From Clostridiales bacterium (lineage in GTDB: Bacteria; Bacillota; Clostridia; Christensenellales; Borkfalkiaceae): a DNA stretch of 60,398 nt. The position numbers were made by a program, and so were the translations under genes. Positions 16,326 through 25,285 of this stretch are shown here, piece by piece (the first letter of the stretch is position 1; every line of letters begins with the position of its first letter). The notes beneath the pieces are model-generated. The model was not told where the DNA came from, searched no databases, and was given only the letters and a program-made list of their open reading frames with translations. The stretch lies in assembly GCA_015055945.1 (NCBI GenBank), contig SVHH01000007.1, positions 1 through 60,398 on the forward strand, in the 5' to 3' direction.

Positions 16326-18737
16326 ATGACTAAAAAATTTAGCGTTAGCGGTATGACGTGTGTCAACTGTTCAAGCGGAATTGAAAGAAATATTGCAAAA
16401 CTTGACGGTGTAAATAGTGTAAGCGTTTCGCTTATGGAAAAGGTTATGACCGTCGATTTTGACGAGAATATTTTGTCGATTGAAAAGATTATTGCAGTCG
16501 TTGAAAAGTTAGGATATGCAGCGGAAGTTTTCGGCAGCAAAAAAGTGGATAGGTTTGCCGATGCAAAAAAATTAAAGCAACGCTTTTTCATATCTCTTTT
16601 AGTGCTTTTGCCCTTGATGTATTTTTCAATGGGGAATATGTTGTCGCTACCCGTACCGAAAAATGAAATAAACTTTGTAATTCAGTTGGTTTTAGCAAGC
16701 GTAATACTCGTCTTAAATAGAAAATTCTTTATAAACGGTGTAAAGGCAGTTATAAACGGCTCGCCCAATATGGATACGCTCGTATCATTAGGCTCGGCAT
16801 CCGCGTACGTTTACAGCATAGTCGTAACGGTTATGATGTTTTTAGGAAAACTTATCCCAGAGCACACCTTTTTTGAAGCGTCGGCAATGGTCGTTGCGCT
16901 CGTAACGCTCGGTAAATGGCTGGAAGAATTATCTAAGATTAAAACTGGGGACGAGATTGAAAAACTAGGTAATCTTCTTCCCAAAACGGCAACCGTGATA
17001 GAAAACGGCAAAGAAAAGGTCGTTCTCACTTCAGAATTGAAGAAAGGCGATATAATTTTATTAAAAGCAGGGGACTATGCAAGTGTTGACGGTGTAATCG
17101 TTGAAGGCAACGCAAGCGTAGATAAATCGGCAATAACTGGAGAAAGTCTGCCAGTAGAAGTCAGCGTGGGCGACACGGTTAATTCGGGCAGTATCTTAAA
17201 GAACGGATACCTTCATTTGCAAGCGGAAAAGGTTGGCGAACAAACGCTCTTTTCTAAAATTGTTGAAATTGTAAGAAAGGCTGGCGCAAGCAAAGCACCT
17301 ATTCAAAAACTTGCCGATAAAATATCTAAATTTTTCGTGCCTACGGTAACCATAATAGCGATTATAACATTTATCGTTTGGATAGTAATTAGTGGAGACT
17401 TTTACAAAGCGTTTAACTTTGGAATAAGCGTTTTAGTAATATCTTGCCCGTGCTCTTTAGGGCTTGCAACTCCGGTTGCGGTTATGGCGGCAACTGGAAA
17501 AGCGGCGTCTTACGGAATACTTTTTAAAAATGCGGAAAGTCTGCAAAACGCTTGCAAAATCAACTGCGTACTTCTCGATAAAACGGCAACCATCACCGTT
17601 GGTAAGCCAAAGGTAACCGATTATATTAACTTTACCGACGAGCCTAATTCAACCATCTTCCCAGTAGCAGCAGCACTTGAGTCAAAGTCATCACATCCGC
17701 TTGCGGAATGCGTTAAAAATTACTGTGGAGAAAGTGATAAAATCGTTACCGATTATTCTTATATAACCGGCAAGGGGATAATAGGCACTGTTGACGGCGT
17801 TAAGTATTATTTGGGTAATCGTGAACTTTTACCCGATAATATCATAATGAGTGAAATTCCCGTTAGTGTTACCGAAGGTAAAACCGTGCTGTATTTTGCT
17901 GATGAATATCAACTTGTTTCAGTGTTTGCCGTCAGTGATTACTTAAAAGAAGATAGTGCTGACGCAATAGCAGCGCTGCACGCTAAAAATATTAAAACGG
18001 TAATGATAACTGGCGATAACGAAAGTGCAGCAAAGAATATTTCCGCGCAAGTTGGGCTTGATGAATTTGCCGCAAACGTACTTCCGCAAGACAAGTATGA
18101 AATAGTTGAAAAGTATAAAAAAGAAGGCTATTTCGTAGCGATGGTTGGGGACGGCATAAACGATAGCCCCGCGTTAAAGAGCGCGGATATCGGCGTTGCT
18201 ATGGGTACTGGTACGGATATTGCAATAGACAGTTCTGATATAGTAATTGCAAACGGCTCGCTCTCGGCACTCTCAAAGACTGTGGAAATTTCTTCTAAAG
18301 CGCTTAAAATAATCAAACAAAATCTATTCTGGGCGTTCTTTTATAACGTTATAGGAATTCCTATTGCGGCGGGCGCATTAAGTGCTCTAGGAGTTGTTTT
18401 AACGCCTATGGTGGCATCTGCGCTTATGTCAATGAGTTCACTTTTCGTGGTAACAAACGCGCTTAGAATTGCGGGTAAGAAGAAAAAAGAAAAGTCCGAG
18501 TGTGATAGTTCTTGCGGCGCGCTTATTGATATTAAGGTTGATATTAAAGGTATGATGTGCAAACACTGTCAAGGTAAAGTTACCGATGCTTTAGGCGCCA
18601 TTCAAGGTGTTTACGGGGTAAAGGTAAGCCTAGAGAAAAACCAAGCAACCTTTAAAGCGGATAGTTTTCTTACTGATAACGCTATAATCTCAGCAATAGA
18701 GAGCGTTGGGTTTACGGTAACTAATATACAAAGATAA
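16326..18737 (+). CDS. copA: P1B-type copper-transporting ATPase with two HMA domains
   Basis: A Cu+ efflux P-type ATPase of 803 residues. There is an N-terminal HMA domain (GMTCVNC), a membrane CPC motif (SCPCSLGLATP), the actuator TGES, the nucleotide-domain SSHPLAE, TGDN and GDGINDSPAL. A second HMA (GMMCKHC) is fused to the C-terminus, where many relatives have a separate CopZ. The phosphorylation site reads DKTATIT (D418, A421), not the near-invariant DKTGT, an odd single substitution. ATG 16326 is chosen over TTG 16314, which overlaps the ribosome-binding site. Its neighbour is a convergent two-component system. Confidence 0.9.
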   Translation: MTKKFSVSGMTCVNCSSGIERNIAKLDGVNSVSVSLMEKVMTVDFDENILSIEKIIAVVEKLGYAAEVFGSKKVDRFADAKKLKQRFFISLLVLLPLMYFSMGNMLSLPVPKNEINFVIQLVLASVILVLNRKFFINGVKAVINGSPNMDTLVSLGSASAYVYSIVVTVMMFLGKLIPEHTFFEASAMVVALVTLGKWLEELSKIKTGDEIEKLGNLLPKTATVIENGKEKVVLTSELKKGDIILLKAGDYASVDGVIVEGNASVDKSAITGESLPVEVSVGDTVNSGSILKNGYLHLQAEKVGEQTLFSKIVEIVRKAGASKAPIQKLADKISKFFVPTVTIIAIITFIVWIVISGDFYKAFNFGISVLVISCPCSLGLATPVAVMAATGKAASYGILFKNAESLQNACKINCVLLDKTATITVGKPKVTDYINFTDEPNSTIFPVAAALESKSSHPLAECVKNYCGESDKIVTDYSYITGKGIIGTVDGVKYYLGNRELLPDNIIMSEIPVSVTEGKTVLYFADEYQLVSVFAVSDYLKEDSADAIAALHAKNIKTVMITGDNESAAKNISAQVGLDEFAANVLPQDKYEIVEKYKKEGYFVAMVGDGINDSPALKSADIGVAMGTGTDIAIDSSDIVIANGSLSALSKTVEISSKALKIIKQNLFWAFFYNVIGIPIAAGALSALGVVLTPMVASALMSMSSLFVVTNALRIAGKKKKEKSECDSSCGALIDIKVDIKGMMCKHCQGKVTDALGAIQGVYGVKVSLEKNQATFKADSFLTDNAIISAIESVGFTVTNIQR

Positions 18738-18750
18738 CCAATAAATAAAA

Positions 18751-18788
18751 AACGCGCTGACAGTTTTGTCAGCGCGTTAAATTTTTTT
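18751..18788. terminator. Bidirectional terminator between copA and histidine kinase
   Basis: AACGCGCTGACA and TGTCAGCGCGTT make a 12-bp perfect stem with a 4-nt loop, followed by AAATTTTTTT on the plus strand. It serves both convergent units. Confidence 0.9.
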
Positions 18789-19974
18789 ATTGCAAAATTA
18801 CCGTAATAGTCATTGAAACTTCGGGGATAGAAACGGCGGAAATTTTCCACTTATTGCTATCGGCAATACTCTTTGCAATTGCAAGCCCTAAGCCGCTTCC
18901 ACCCGACTCGCGTGAGCGGGAAGAATCACCGCGGTAAAATCTTTCAAAAATCTTGTTCGCATCGGCGGCGGCTATATGGCTGCCACTGTTGGTAACGATA
19001 AGAATTGTTTTATTGTTATCTTTCTTTAGCGTTATGGTAATTTCGCCCTTTTCATCGGCGTGTTTAATTGCGTTGTCAAGCAAGATGTTTACAATCTTTT
19101 TAACGCTTTGCTTGTCGCCGTTATAGATTATATCGGGCGCAACTTCAACGTTTAACGTCTTGCCTTTTTCGAAGGCAACCGCGTCAAAGGGTAGGGCGGT
19201 CTCTAAAACTTCATCGGAAATATTGAATTTTTCAAATATAAGTTTATTGTTGCCTTCATCAAGTTTAGCAAGCGATAACATATCTTCAACAAGCCCGCTC
19301 ATTCTAGTGGTTTGTGATTTTATGTTGCTTATCCATTGAGAATGGTTGTTTTCTTGCGCCAAAACGTCCACGTTTGCGGAAATAACCGATATAGGCGTTT
19401 TTAGTTCGTGGCTGGCGTTTGAAATAAACTGTTTTTGTTTATCGAAAGAATCTCTTAAAGGTTTAAGTACCCACCAAGAAAGTTTCATCATCAATAGAAA
19501 AAGCAAAAAGTAGATAATAACCATTGAAAACAGCGTGCTTATCGTATTTTGTCTTAGTGATGCGAAAGAATCGGACGCATCTACAGCAATTAAAAGCGCG
19601 CGGTCGTGGGAGTTAGTAAACAGTTTGTAATATACGTTGTCAATATGACCTGATTTATGAACTTTTGATAAAATAGCCGTTATAATTTCATCAGTTTGGG
19701 TTTGAGTAAAAGTTCCGTCGTCATACCAAACGTTTTTAATCTTATCGTTTATATCGTCGCCGATAGGGTTGAGCGTAACTATAATGCTGTTAGAGTGCAC
19801 TCTAGCGCCCCCAGGTATATAAAAACCCGCGGCAGTATCGTTTATTACGTTTTCAACGTTGGCAACCGTGTTGGTAAAAGCGATGTAATATACCGTAGTA
19901 AATATAATGGAGAATACACCAAACAGTATAGACATCATGATTGCAACGAATCTAAGTTGCGCTTTTTTAATCAT
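18787..19974 (-). CDS. Membrane sensor histidine kinase
   Basis: A 395-residue kinase with two membrane helices flanking an extracytoplasmic region of about 120 residues. The H-box is NASHELKTPISV, the N-box LLDNAIKHAD, and the ATP lid includes FERFYRGDSSRSRESGGSG and GLGLAIAKSIAD. ATG 19974 is preferred because it places a basic MIKKAQLRF before the first helix; the longer frame lacks a ribosome-binding site and overlaps the upstream regulator further. The gene overlaps the response regulator by 8 bp. The signal is unknown. Confidence 0.88.
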   Translation of the reverse strand: MIKKAQLRFVAIMMSILFGVFSIIFTTVYYIAFTNTVANVENVINDTAAGFYIPGGARVHSNSIIVTLNPIGDDINDKIKNVWYDDGTFTQTQTDEIITAILSKVHKSGHIDNVYYKLFTNSHDRALLIAVDASDSFASLRQNTISTLFSMVIIYFLLFLLMMKLSWWVLKPLRDSFDKQKQFISNASHELKTPISVISANVDVLAQENNHSQWISNIKSQTTRMSGLVEDMLSLAKLDEGNNKLIFEKFNISDEVLETALPFDAVAFEKGKTLNVEVAPDIIYNGDKQSVKKIVNILLDNAIKHADEKGEITITLKKDNNKTILIVTNSGSHIAAADANKIFERFYRGDSSRSRESGGSGLGLAIAKSIADSNKWKISAVSIPEVSMTITVILQ

Positions 19975-20644
19975 TTTTAACCCCAAGGGTATAACCAATA
20001 CCACGCAAAGATTTGATTTCGGTTTTAGAGCCAACGGCGTTTAGTTTTTTTCTCAAGAAAGAAACGTAAACTTCAATAGTGTTGTACTCAGCGTCGGTAT
20101 CGTATCCCCAAATTTTTTCAATAAACTTTTCTTTATCAATGCTTTTACCAGCGTTAAGGATGAGCATCTCTAAAATTTGAAATTCCTTTTTACCTAAAGC
20201 AATACTCTTTTCGCCCTTTAAAAGTTTAACTGTGTCGCGGTCGAGCGAGATATCACCGTAACTTAAAACGTCGCCTGTAAAGGTCGCTTTACGGCGAAGT
20301 AGGGCACGTATTCTTGCAAGAAGTTCGTTAGTGTCGAAAGGCTTTGCAATATAATCGTCAGCACCAAGGTTAAGCCCGATAATTTTATCGGAAATATCAG
20401 ACTTAGCAGAGAGCATAAGTATAGGCGTATCGCACTTACTTTCTCTAAGCGTTTTCAGCACTGATAATCCATCGATTTTGGGCATCATTATGTCTAACAC
20501 AATAAGGTCGTAAATGCCAGATAGGGCAAGGTCTAAACCGTCTTCGCCGTTATAGGCGCAGTCAACTGCAAAATTATTCTTTTTTAATATTGACGAAAGC
20601 GCGTCGGTTAGTTGTCTTTCGTCGTCAACAAGTAATATTTTCAT
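19967..20644 (-). CDS. OmpR-family response regulator
   Basis: A 225-residue regulator: a receiver domain with phospho-acceptor D51 in LIVLDIMMPKIDG and switch residues MLSAKSD, then a C-terminal winged helix ending SLRGIGYTLG. It is the partner of the overlapping histidine kinase. Targets are unknown; the neighbouring copper and calcium ATPases are candidates only by proximity. Confidence 0.92.
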   Translation of the reverse strand: MKILLVDDERQLTDALSSILKKNNFAVDCAYNGEDGLDLALSGIYDLIVLDIMMPKIDGLSVLKTLRESKCDTPILMLSAKSDISDKIIGLNLGADDYIAKPFDTNELLARIRALLRRKATFTGDVLSYGDISLDRDTVKLLKGEKSIALGKKEFQILEMLILNAGKSIDKEKFIEKIWGYDTDAEYNTIEVYVSFLRKKLNAVGSKTEIKSLRGIGYTLGVKND

Positions 20645-20705
20645 ATTTTAATTATAACATATAATAATTGAATTTTTCTTTAAAAAATAAAAATTAAATA
20701 ATTTC

Positions 20706-20866
20706 AAAAAACCTTTGTCTTTCAAGATTTTTTTAAGTTTCGGGTGTTAGTATGAAAATGTAGAAAGGAAACTTTCTCATAAATAAAGCCCACACTCTCA
20801 ATAAACTTTTTCCTGGGGTAGAACGTCGCTTAGTCGGCGTTTTACCTTTTTTAAAAGGTTTTTGGA
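20706..20866 (+). ncRNA. Candidate structured small RNA (6S-like shape)
   Basis: This gene-free stretch folds on the plus strand into a rod. A closing stem pairs AAAAACCTTT (20707-20716) with AAAGGTTTTT (20854-20863). Inside, AAGTTT (20735) pairs with AAACTT (20803), and a terminal hairpin AGAAAG-GAAA-CTTTCT lies at 20762-20777. The 3' arm carries an 11-bp side hairpin (20818-20845) with two G-U pairs, which would be mismatches on the other strand. A long rod with an internal bubble is reminiscent of 6S RNA, but no sequence identity is claimed. No convincing promoter is seen, and a terminator follows at 20875. Confidence 0.45.
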
Positions 20867-20874
20867 TAATACTA

Positions 20875-20907
20875 AAAAATCGCCATCATAAATGGCGATT
20901 TTTCTTA
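20875..20907. terminator. Bidirectional terminator
   Basis: AAAAATCGCCAT and ATGGCGATTTTT form a 12-bp stem. It lies just beyond the stop of the minus-strand phosphoribosyltransferase gene and just after the candidate RNA. Confidence 0.85.
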
Positions 20908-20909
20908 TT

Positions 20910-21449
20910 TTATAGTAGTGGGATTGTAGCAAGATAAGAAATATCCGCGCGGTCTTTAGCATCGCCTTCAGCGAGAACGAATAATTTTTTATAAACTATT
21001 CCGCCAGCCTTTTCAACTAATGTTTCTAAGCCCTTAACGCTCTCTCCAGTAGAGATAACGTCGTCAACGATACAAACCTTTTTACCTTTAATCAAATCAA
21101 CGTCGTGCTTAGAAAGATAGAACTTTTGTTCTTTGCCGGTGGTAATTGAAGAGCCGTAAGAAATATCAATACCGTCTTGCATATAGAGTTTATGTGATTT
21201 TCTTGCAACTGCGTAGTAGGGGTGGTTAAGTTCACGCGCAACAACGTGAGTTAGTTGTAAGCCCTTTGATTCCGCAGTGATTAAAACTTCACAATCATCA
21301 GTGAGTTTAGCAAGTTCTTTACCGCAATGCTCTGTAAGATTGGGGTTACCGTGTAAATTAAAGAATGCAATATTAATGCCGTTGGGTAAGGGTAAAATAG
21401 GTAAATCGGCAACAACGCCTTTGATATCAACTTTAAAAACTTTACTCAT
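20910..21449 (-). CDS. Purine-type phosphoribosyltransferase
   Basis: A 179-residue type I phosphoribosyltransferase joining a purine base to PRPP. The PRPP loop is VCIVDDVISTGES, and ITAESKGLQLTHVVAREL plus an Apt-like hood region suggest adenine or xanthine as base. The substrate is not decidable by eye; the closest call is Apt-like. ATG 21449 is chosen because AAGGCGGTG lies just upstream. It is a single-gene unit with its own promoter and terminator. Confidence 0.8.
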   Translation of the reverse strand: MSKVFKVDIKGVVADLPILPLPNGINIAFFNLHGNPNLTEHCGKELAKLTDDCEVLITAESKGLQLTHVVARELNHPYYAVARKSHKLYMQDGIDISYGSSITTGKEQKFYLSKHDVDLIKGKKVCIVDDVISTGESVKGLETLVEKAGGIVYKKLFVLAEGDAKDRADISYLATIPLL

Positions 21450-21483
21450 ATTACACCGCCTTAAATATTTATTTAACAAAATA

Positions 21484-21512
21484 ATTTTATCACAAAAAAT
21501 ACTGATTGTCCA
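21484..21512 (-). promoter_or_regulatory. Promoter of phosphoribosyltransferase gene
   Basis: On the minus strand TGGACA (21507-21512) and TAAAAT (21484-21489) are 17 bp apart, about 35 bp before the start codon. No purine riboswitch or PurBox is evident. Confidence 0.6.
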
Positions 21513-21574
21513 TTATACAATCATATATTTTAAAATAAAAGCATAATTTTTACAGTAATAAAACGGAGGCGGGG

Positions 21575-24223
21575 ATGACTTTTCACGATAAAAACGTAGT
21601 GCAAGTTTTAGAAGAATTAAATTCTAACGAACATTTTGGCTTAACATCCGAAAAAGTATTAGAAAATAGGCGCATACACGGTCAAAACGTTTTGACGGAA
21701 AAGAAAGGGCGTAACTTTTTTCAAAAGGTGTTTGATGCGCTAAAAGAACCCATGCTTATTATTTTGCTATTCGGGCTTATTTTAACTTTTGGCACTAATC
21801 TAGGTAAGTTATTAAAGTCGGGCGAAGGTGATTTTACCGAGTGTATAGGGATATTGCTTGCCGTAACGCTATCCGTTTCAATAACGCTAATAATGGAAGG
21901 CAGTTCGCAAAAAGCATTTAAGGCGCTGAGTAAAATTTACGAAAAGATAATAGTAAAGGTCGTGCGCGACGGCGTAACGCTATCCATACCGCAAAATCAA
22001 ATAGTTGTGGGCGATATAATTTTGCTTGAAAGCGGCGATAAAATTGTTGCCGACGGTAGACTTATCGACAGTAACTCACTTTCAGTAGATGAATCGGCAT
22101 TAACTGGCGAAAGTTTACCTGTAAAAAAATCAGCAAGTACAACGCTTTCTAGTAAAACTCCGCTAGCAGAAAGGGTAAACTGTGTGTATTCTGGCACTTT
22201 CGTGTCGGGTGGCACTGGTAAAATGGTTGTTACCGCAACGGGCGATAATACCGAAATGGGCGGGCTTGCGGGCGAACTTACCGCTAAAACAAAACAAACG
22301 CCGTTAGAACAAAAGTTAAGCAAACTAGGTAAAGTTGTAACGATTGTCGGTGCGGTTACAGCGACGCTAGTGTGCGCAGTGTCAGCGGTAAGACTTATAA
22401 TGCAAGGAGCATTTACCTTTTCAAGTTTACAAGACCTATTTATTTCTTCAATTGTTTTAATCGTTGCCGCAGTTCCAGAAGGATTGCCTACGATAGTAGC
22501 CGTATCGCTCGCGCTAAATATGGTCAAACTTGCCAAGGAAAACGCGCTTATAAAGAAAATGTCGGCAACCGAAACTACGGGCGCTGTAAGCGTTATTTGC
22601 TCTGATAAAACGGGTACTTTAACCGAAAATAAAATGAAAGTTATCAGCATCTGTAAAAACAAGGCTTGCGTAGATGAAAAGAACTTTACGGATGAAGTGT
22701 TAAAGCAAAACTTTGTGTGTAATTCTACTGCGGAAGTTACCGTTAAAAATAAGCGCGTAATTTACCGTGGAAGCGCAACTGAAGGCGCGCTAATCAAAGC
22801 GTATATAGATAGTGAAAAGGGCGCAAATTATAACAAATTTAGGGCAAAGTATAAGGTTATCGAAAGACAGCCCTTTTCAAGCGAAACTAAGTTTATGTCA
22901 ACGACCATAGATTTAGGGGATAAACATCGCGTGCTACTTAAAGGCGCACCCGAAGTAGTTTTAGATAAATGCAATTTAAGTGTAGAACAAAATAAAAAGA
23001 TAATAGCCGATATGGCAAGACACCAACAAAAAGCGCGTAGGGTTATAGCGTTTGCGCATAAAGATACGGGCGGCGGCTTTGTTTTTGATGGTTTTGCCGC
23101 TTTAGCAGATCCAGTTAGAAAAGACGTTTTTAAGGCGGTTCAAGATTGCAGTAGTGCAAGCATAAAGGTAAAAATCTTAACTGGTGATAATTTTGAAACG
23201 GCGTTTGCGATTGCAAAAGAACTTGGTATAGCGCAAAACGAAAGCCAAGTTGTAACCGCAAAAGATATAGAAAACTTATCCAATGAAGAATTAAAAAATG
23301 TATTAAATAAGATAACCGTAATTGCCCGCAGCACGCCCATACTCAAATTGCGGGTGGTAAAAGCATTAAGGAGTATGGGCGAAGTTGTCGCGGTTACTGG
23401 CGACGGTATAAACGATGCACCCGCAATAAAACAAGCGGACGTTGGTATCGCTATGGGTATAAACGGCAGTGATATTACAAAGGAAGCGGCGGATATTGTG
23501 CTTCTTGACGACAGTTTTTCCACAGTCGTTAAAGCCGTTGCTTTCGGTCGCAACGTGTTCAAGAACTTACAGCGTTTTATAGTATTTCAATTGTCGGTAA
23601 ACTTGTCGGCACTATTATTCGTAACTGTGTGCGCGTTGACTGGTATGAGCGCGCCGTTTAACACACTTCAATTGTTGTGGATAAACGTTATAATGGACGG
23701 ACCGCCCGCTCTAACTTTAGGGCTTGGAGCGGAAGACGACGACCTTATGAAATTAAAGCCCGTAAGCCGCAAAGAGAGCATTATAAGTAAAAATATGCTG
23801 GTTAAGATTATATTCAACGCGCTTTTCGTCGGTGCGGTTATGTGTTTGCAGTATTTTACTGACTTTCTAAATGTTGGCGCGGCTAAAATGAGCGGAACGA
23901 TTTTTACGCTGTTTATAATCTTTCAATTGTTTAACGCCTTTAATTCAACTCAACTCGGTTCAAAAAGCATATTTAAGAGTATAGGTAAAAACAAGATTAT
24001 GGCTATTACTTTTTTAGGTGTGCTAGTCGTGCATTTTTGCATAGTTCAATTCTTTCCTTTAGTGTTCGGCGTGTGTTCACTGGGTGCTTTAGAGTGGGTT
24101 AAAACCATTTTGACCGCGTCGACGGTAATAATAGTTTCAGAACTAGCAAAAGCGGCGTATAGAATATTTGATAAAAGTAAAAGAAAAAGGGTTTCTAATA
24201 AGTTAAAATCGGTCAAAGCGTAA
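21575..24223 (+). CDS. P-type calcium-transporting ATPase
   Basis: An 882-residue P2-type cation pump, PMCA/SERCA-like. In order: the N-terminal cation ATPase domain, actuator TGESLPV, membrane helix 4 with VPEGLPT, phosphorylation site CSDKTGTLTENK, KGAPEVV in the nucleotide domain, TGDGINDAPAI, and six C-terminal helices with LLWINVIMDGPPA. All motifs are intact. It likely exports Ca2+ from the cytoplasm, and spore formers often carry one. The ribosome-binding site ACGGAGGCGGG decides the ATG at 21575. The next gene follows closely. Confidence 0.92.
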   Translation: MTFHDKNVVQVLEELNSNEHFGLTSEKVLENRRIHGQNVLTEKKGRNFFQKVFDALKEPMLIILLFGLILTFGTNLGKLLKSGEGDFTECIGILLAVTLSVSITLIMEGSSQKAFKALSKIYEKIIVKVVRDGVTLSIPQNQIVVGDIILLESGDKIVADGRLIDSNSLSVDESALTGESLPVKKSASTTLSSKTPLAERVNCVYSGTFVSGGTGKMVVTATGDNTEMGGLAGELTAKTKQTPLEQKLSKLGKVVTIVGAVTATLVCAVSAVRLIMQGAFTFSSLQDLFISSIVLIVAAVPEGLPTIVAVSLALNMVKLAKENALIKKMSATETTGAVSVICSDKTGTLTENKMKVISICKNKACVDEKNFTDEVLKQNFVCNSTAEVTVKNKRVIYRGSATEGALIKAYIDSEKGANYNKFRAKYKVIERQPFSSETKFMSTTIDLGDKHRVLLKGAPEVVLDKCNLSVEQNKKIIADMARHQQKARRVIAFAHKDTGGGFVFDGFAALADPVRKDVFKAVQDCSSASIKVKILTGDNFETAFAIAKELGIAQNESQVVTAKDIENLSNEELKNVLNKITVIARSTPILKLRVVKALRSMGEVVAVTGDGINDAPAIKQADVGIAMGINGSDITKEAADIVLLDDSFSTVVKAVAFGRNVFKNLQRFIVFQLSVNLSALLFVTVCALTGMSAPFNTLQLLWINVIMDGPPALTLGLGAEDDDLMKLKPVSRKESIISKNMLVKIIFNALFVGAVMCLQYFTDFLNVGAAKMSGTIFTLFIIFQLFNAFNSTQLGSKSIFKSIGKNKIMAITFLGVLVVHFCIVQFFPLVFGVCSLGALEWVKTILTASTVIIVSELAKAAYRIFDKSKRKRVSNKLKSVKA

Positions 24224-24256
24224 ATAAAAATTAATTTGGAGCGTAAACTAAGAAAT

Positions 24257-24976
24257 ATGACCAGTATAACTGTAACAGAAAAAGAAAGCGCGGGCGAAAA
24301 TTTACTGTACGTGCAATCGGCATCGAGTGAACTGTTTTCTCACGCAGATTGCTCCGCTCGCGTTGCGCGTACGGGCGGTAGGGTGGAATTAAAGGTAAAT
24401 TGCCCAGAGTTTTATTCCGACCTAATAAAAACGGAAATAGCCGATAAAGTATCTGAAATTATAACGATAAAATATAAAATAGATTATTTTAAGAAAAATC
24501 TTAAAGTAGGTGGACTTACACCCAACGAAAAAGAAATATTATACGCAAGCCTAATAGCCGCTGATTTAGAAGACGATAAAAGGTATACCTTTAGCAAATT
24601 AAAAACTTACGACAGCATAGCGATTGACGGGGTTTATAACTTTTGTTTAAAGCCGTTAAAGAAGAAGTGGCAAGACGTTGTAGAGTGTATTCCACAAATA
24701 TTTTTAAGTTCGCAGTTAAAAGAATTTATTTCATATTTACTTGAAAACAAAAAAAGGCGCGTATTTATCGATGAGGGAAGGGTGTACGACAGCCATTATA
24801 GACGGCTAAACCGCAGCGAACTTTTAGGCGGGGAAAGCGTTAAAATCGTTAGAGAAGTACTGCTTAGTAACTGTGGCGAAGTTGATATTTGCGGCGAAAT
24901 TCCCAAAGACGACGAGTACTTCTTAAAGGAATATTATAGAGATAAAATAGTATTTTCAAATAAATTTATAAATTAA
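24257..24976 (+). CDS. YtxC-like putative sporulation protein
   Basis: A 239-residue soluble protein without an enzyme motif I recognise. Its central block (DYFKKNLKVGGLTPNEKE) and the position directly before thrS match the YtxC family of spore formers, where ytxC precedes thrS. The start is uncertain: ATG 24257 has GGAGCG 14 nt upstream, while TTG 24236 lacks a ribosome-binding site. It is 33 bp after the calcium ATPase, so possibly co-transcribed with it. The function of the family is not established. Confidence 0.55.
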   Translation: MTSITVTEKESAGENLLYVQSASSELFSHADCSARVARTGGRVELKVNCPEFYSDLIKTEIADKVSEIITIKYKIDYFKKNLKVGGLTPNEKEILYASLIAADLEDDKRYTFSKLKTYDSIAIDGVYNFCLKPLKKKWQDVVECIPQIFLSSQLKEFISYLLENKKRRVFIDEGRVYDSHYRRLNRSELLGGESVKIVREVLLSNCGEVDICGEIPKDDEYFLKEYYRDKIVFSNKFIN

Positions 24977-25005
24977 AAGAAGCAATAAACTTTTCACCAA
25001 AACAG

Positions 25006-25034
25006 TTGACAAAAAAGATTAAAAGGTTTAATAT
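25006..25034 (+). promoter_or_regulatory. Promoter of T-box/thrS
   Basis: A consensus TTGACA (25006-25011) is followed after 17 bp by TAATAT (25029-25034), immediately upstream of the T-box leader. Confidence 0.7.
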
Positions 25035-25040
25035 ATAAAT

Positions 25041-25270
25041 AACCTAATAGTCTATATGTTCGGACAAGTAGTGCTTTATAAAGTTTTTCAGAGAGCGGGC
25101 GGCGGCTGAAAGCCCGTAAACAGTAAAGTTATGAAACCACCGTGCAGGGCAAAGTAGCGCAACTTTTATTGCGCATATTAAGTGGTCATTCTTTATAAGA
25201 GTGGCAATTAAGGTGGAAACGCGGAAATTTATTTCGTCCTTAAAGCAATAGTGCTTTAAGGATTTTTTAT
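25041..25270 (+). promoter_or_regulatory. Threonine T-box riboswitch
   Basis: A tRNA-sensing leader in front of thrS. Stem I includes AGAGAGCGGGCGG and a specifier region with ACC codons (25136-25141), both threonine. The T-box sequence AAGGTGGAAACGCGG (25210-25224) carries the UGGA that pairs with the tRNA 3' end; it departs from the usual GGAACCGCG by one base. It overlaps the start of a terminator, CCTTAAAGCA with TGCTTTAAGG (25238-25261), followed by six Ts. Uncharged tRNA-Thr should stabilise the antiterminator and allow thrS transcription. Confidence 0.92.
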
Positions 25271-25285
25271 TTAGGAGGAGCAAAA

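Noticed and set aside
24236-24256. TTG 24236 as start of the YtxC-like gene
   Set aside because: No ribosome-binding site upstream; the GGAGCG lies inside this segment and fits ATG 24257 better.
25041-25283. Minus-strand 79-residue open frame over the thrS leader
   Set aside because: It is antisense to a clear T-box riboswitch.
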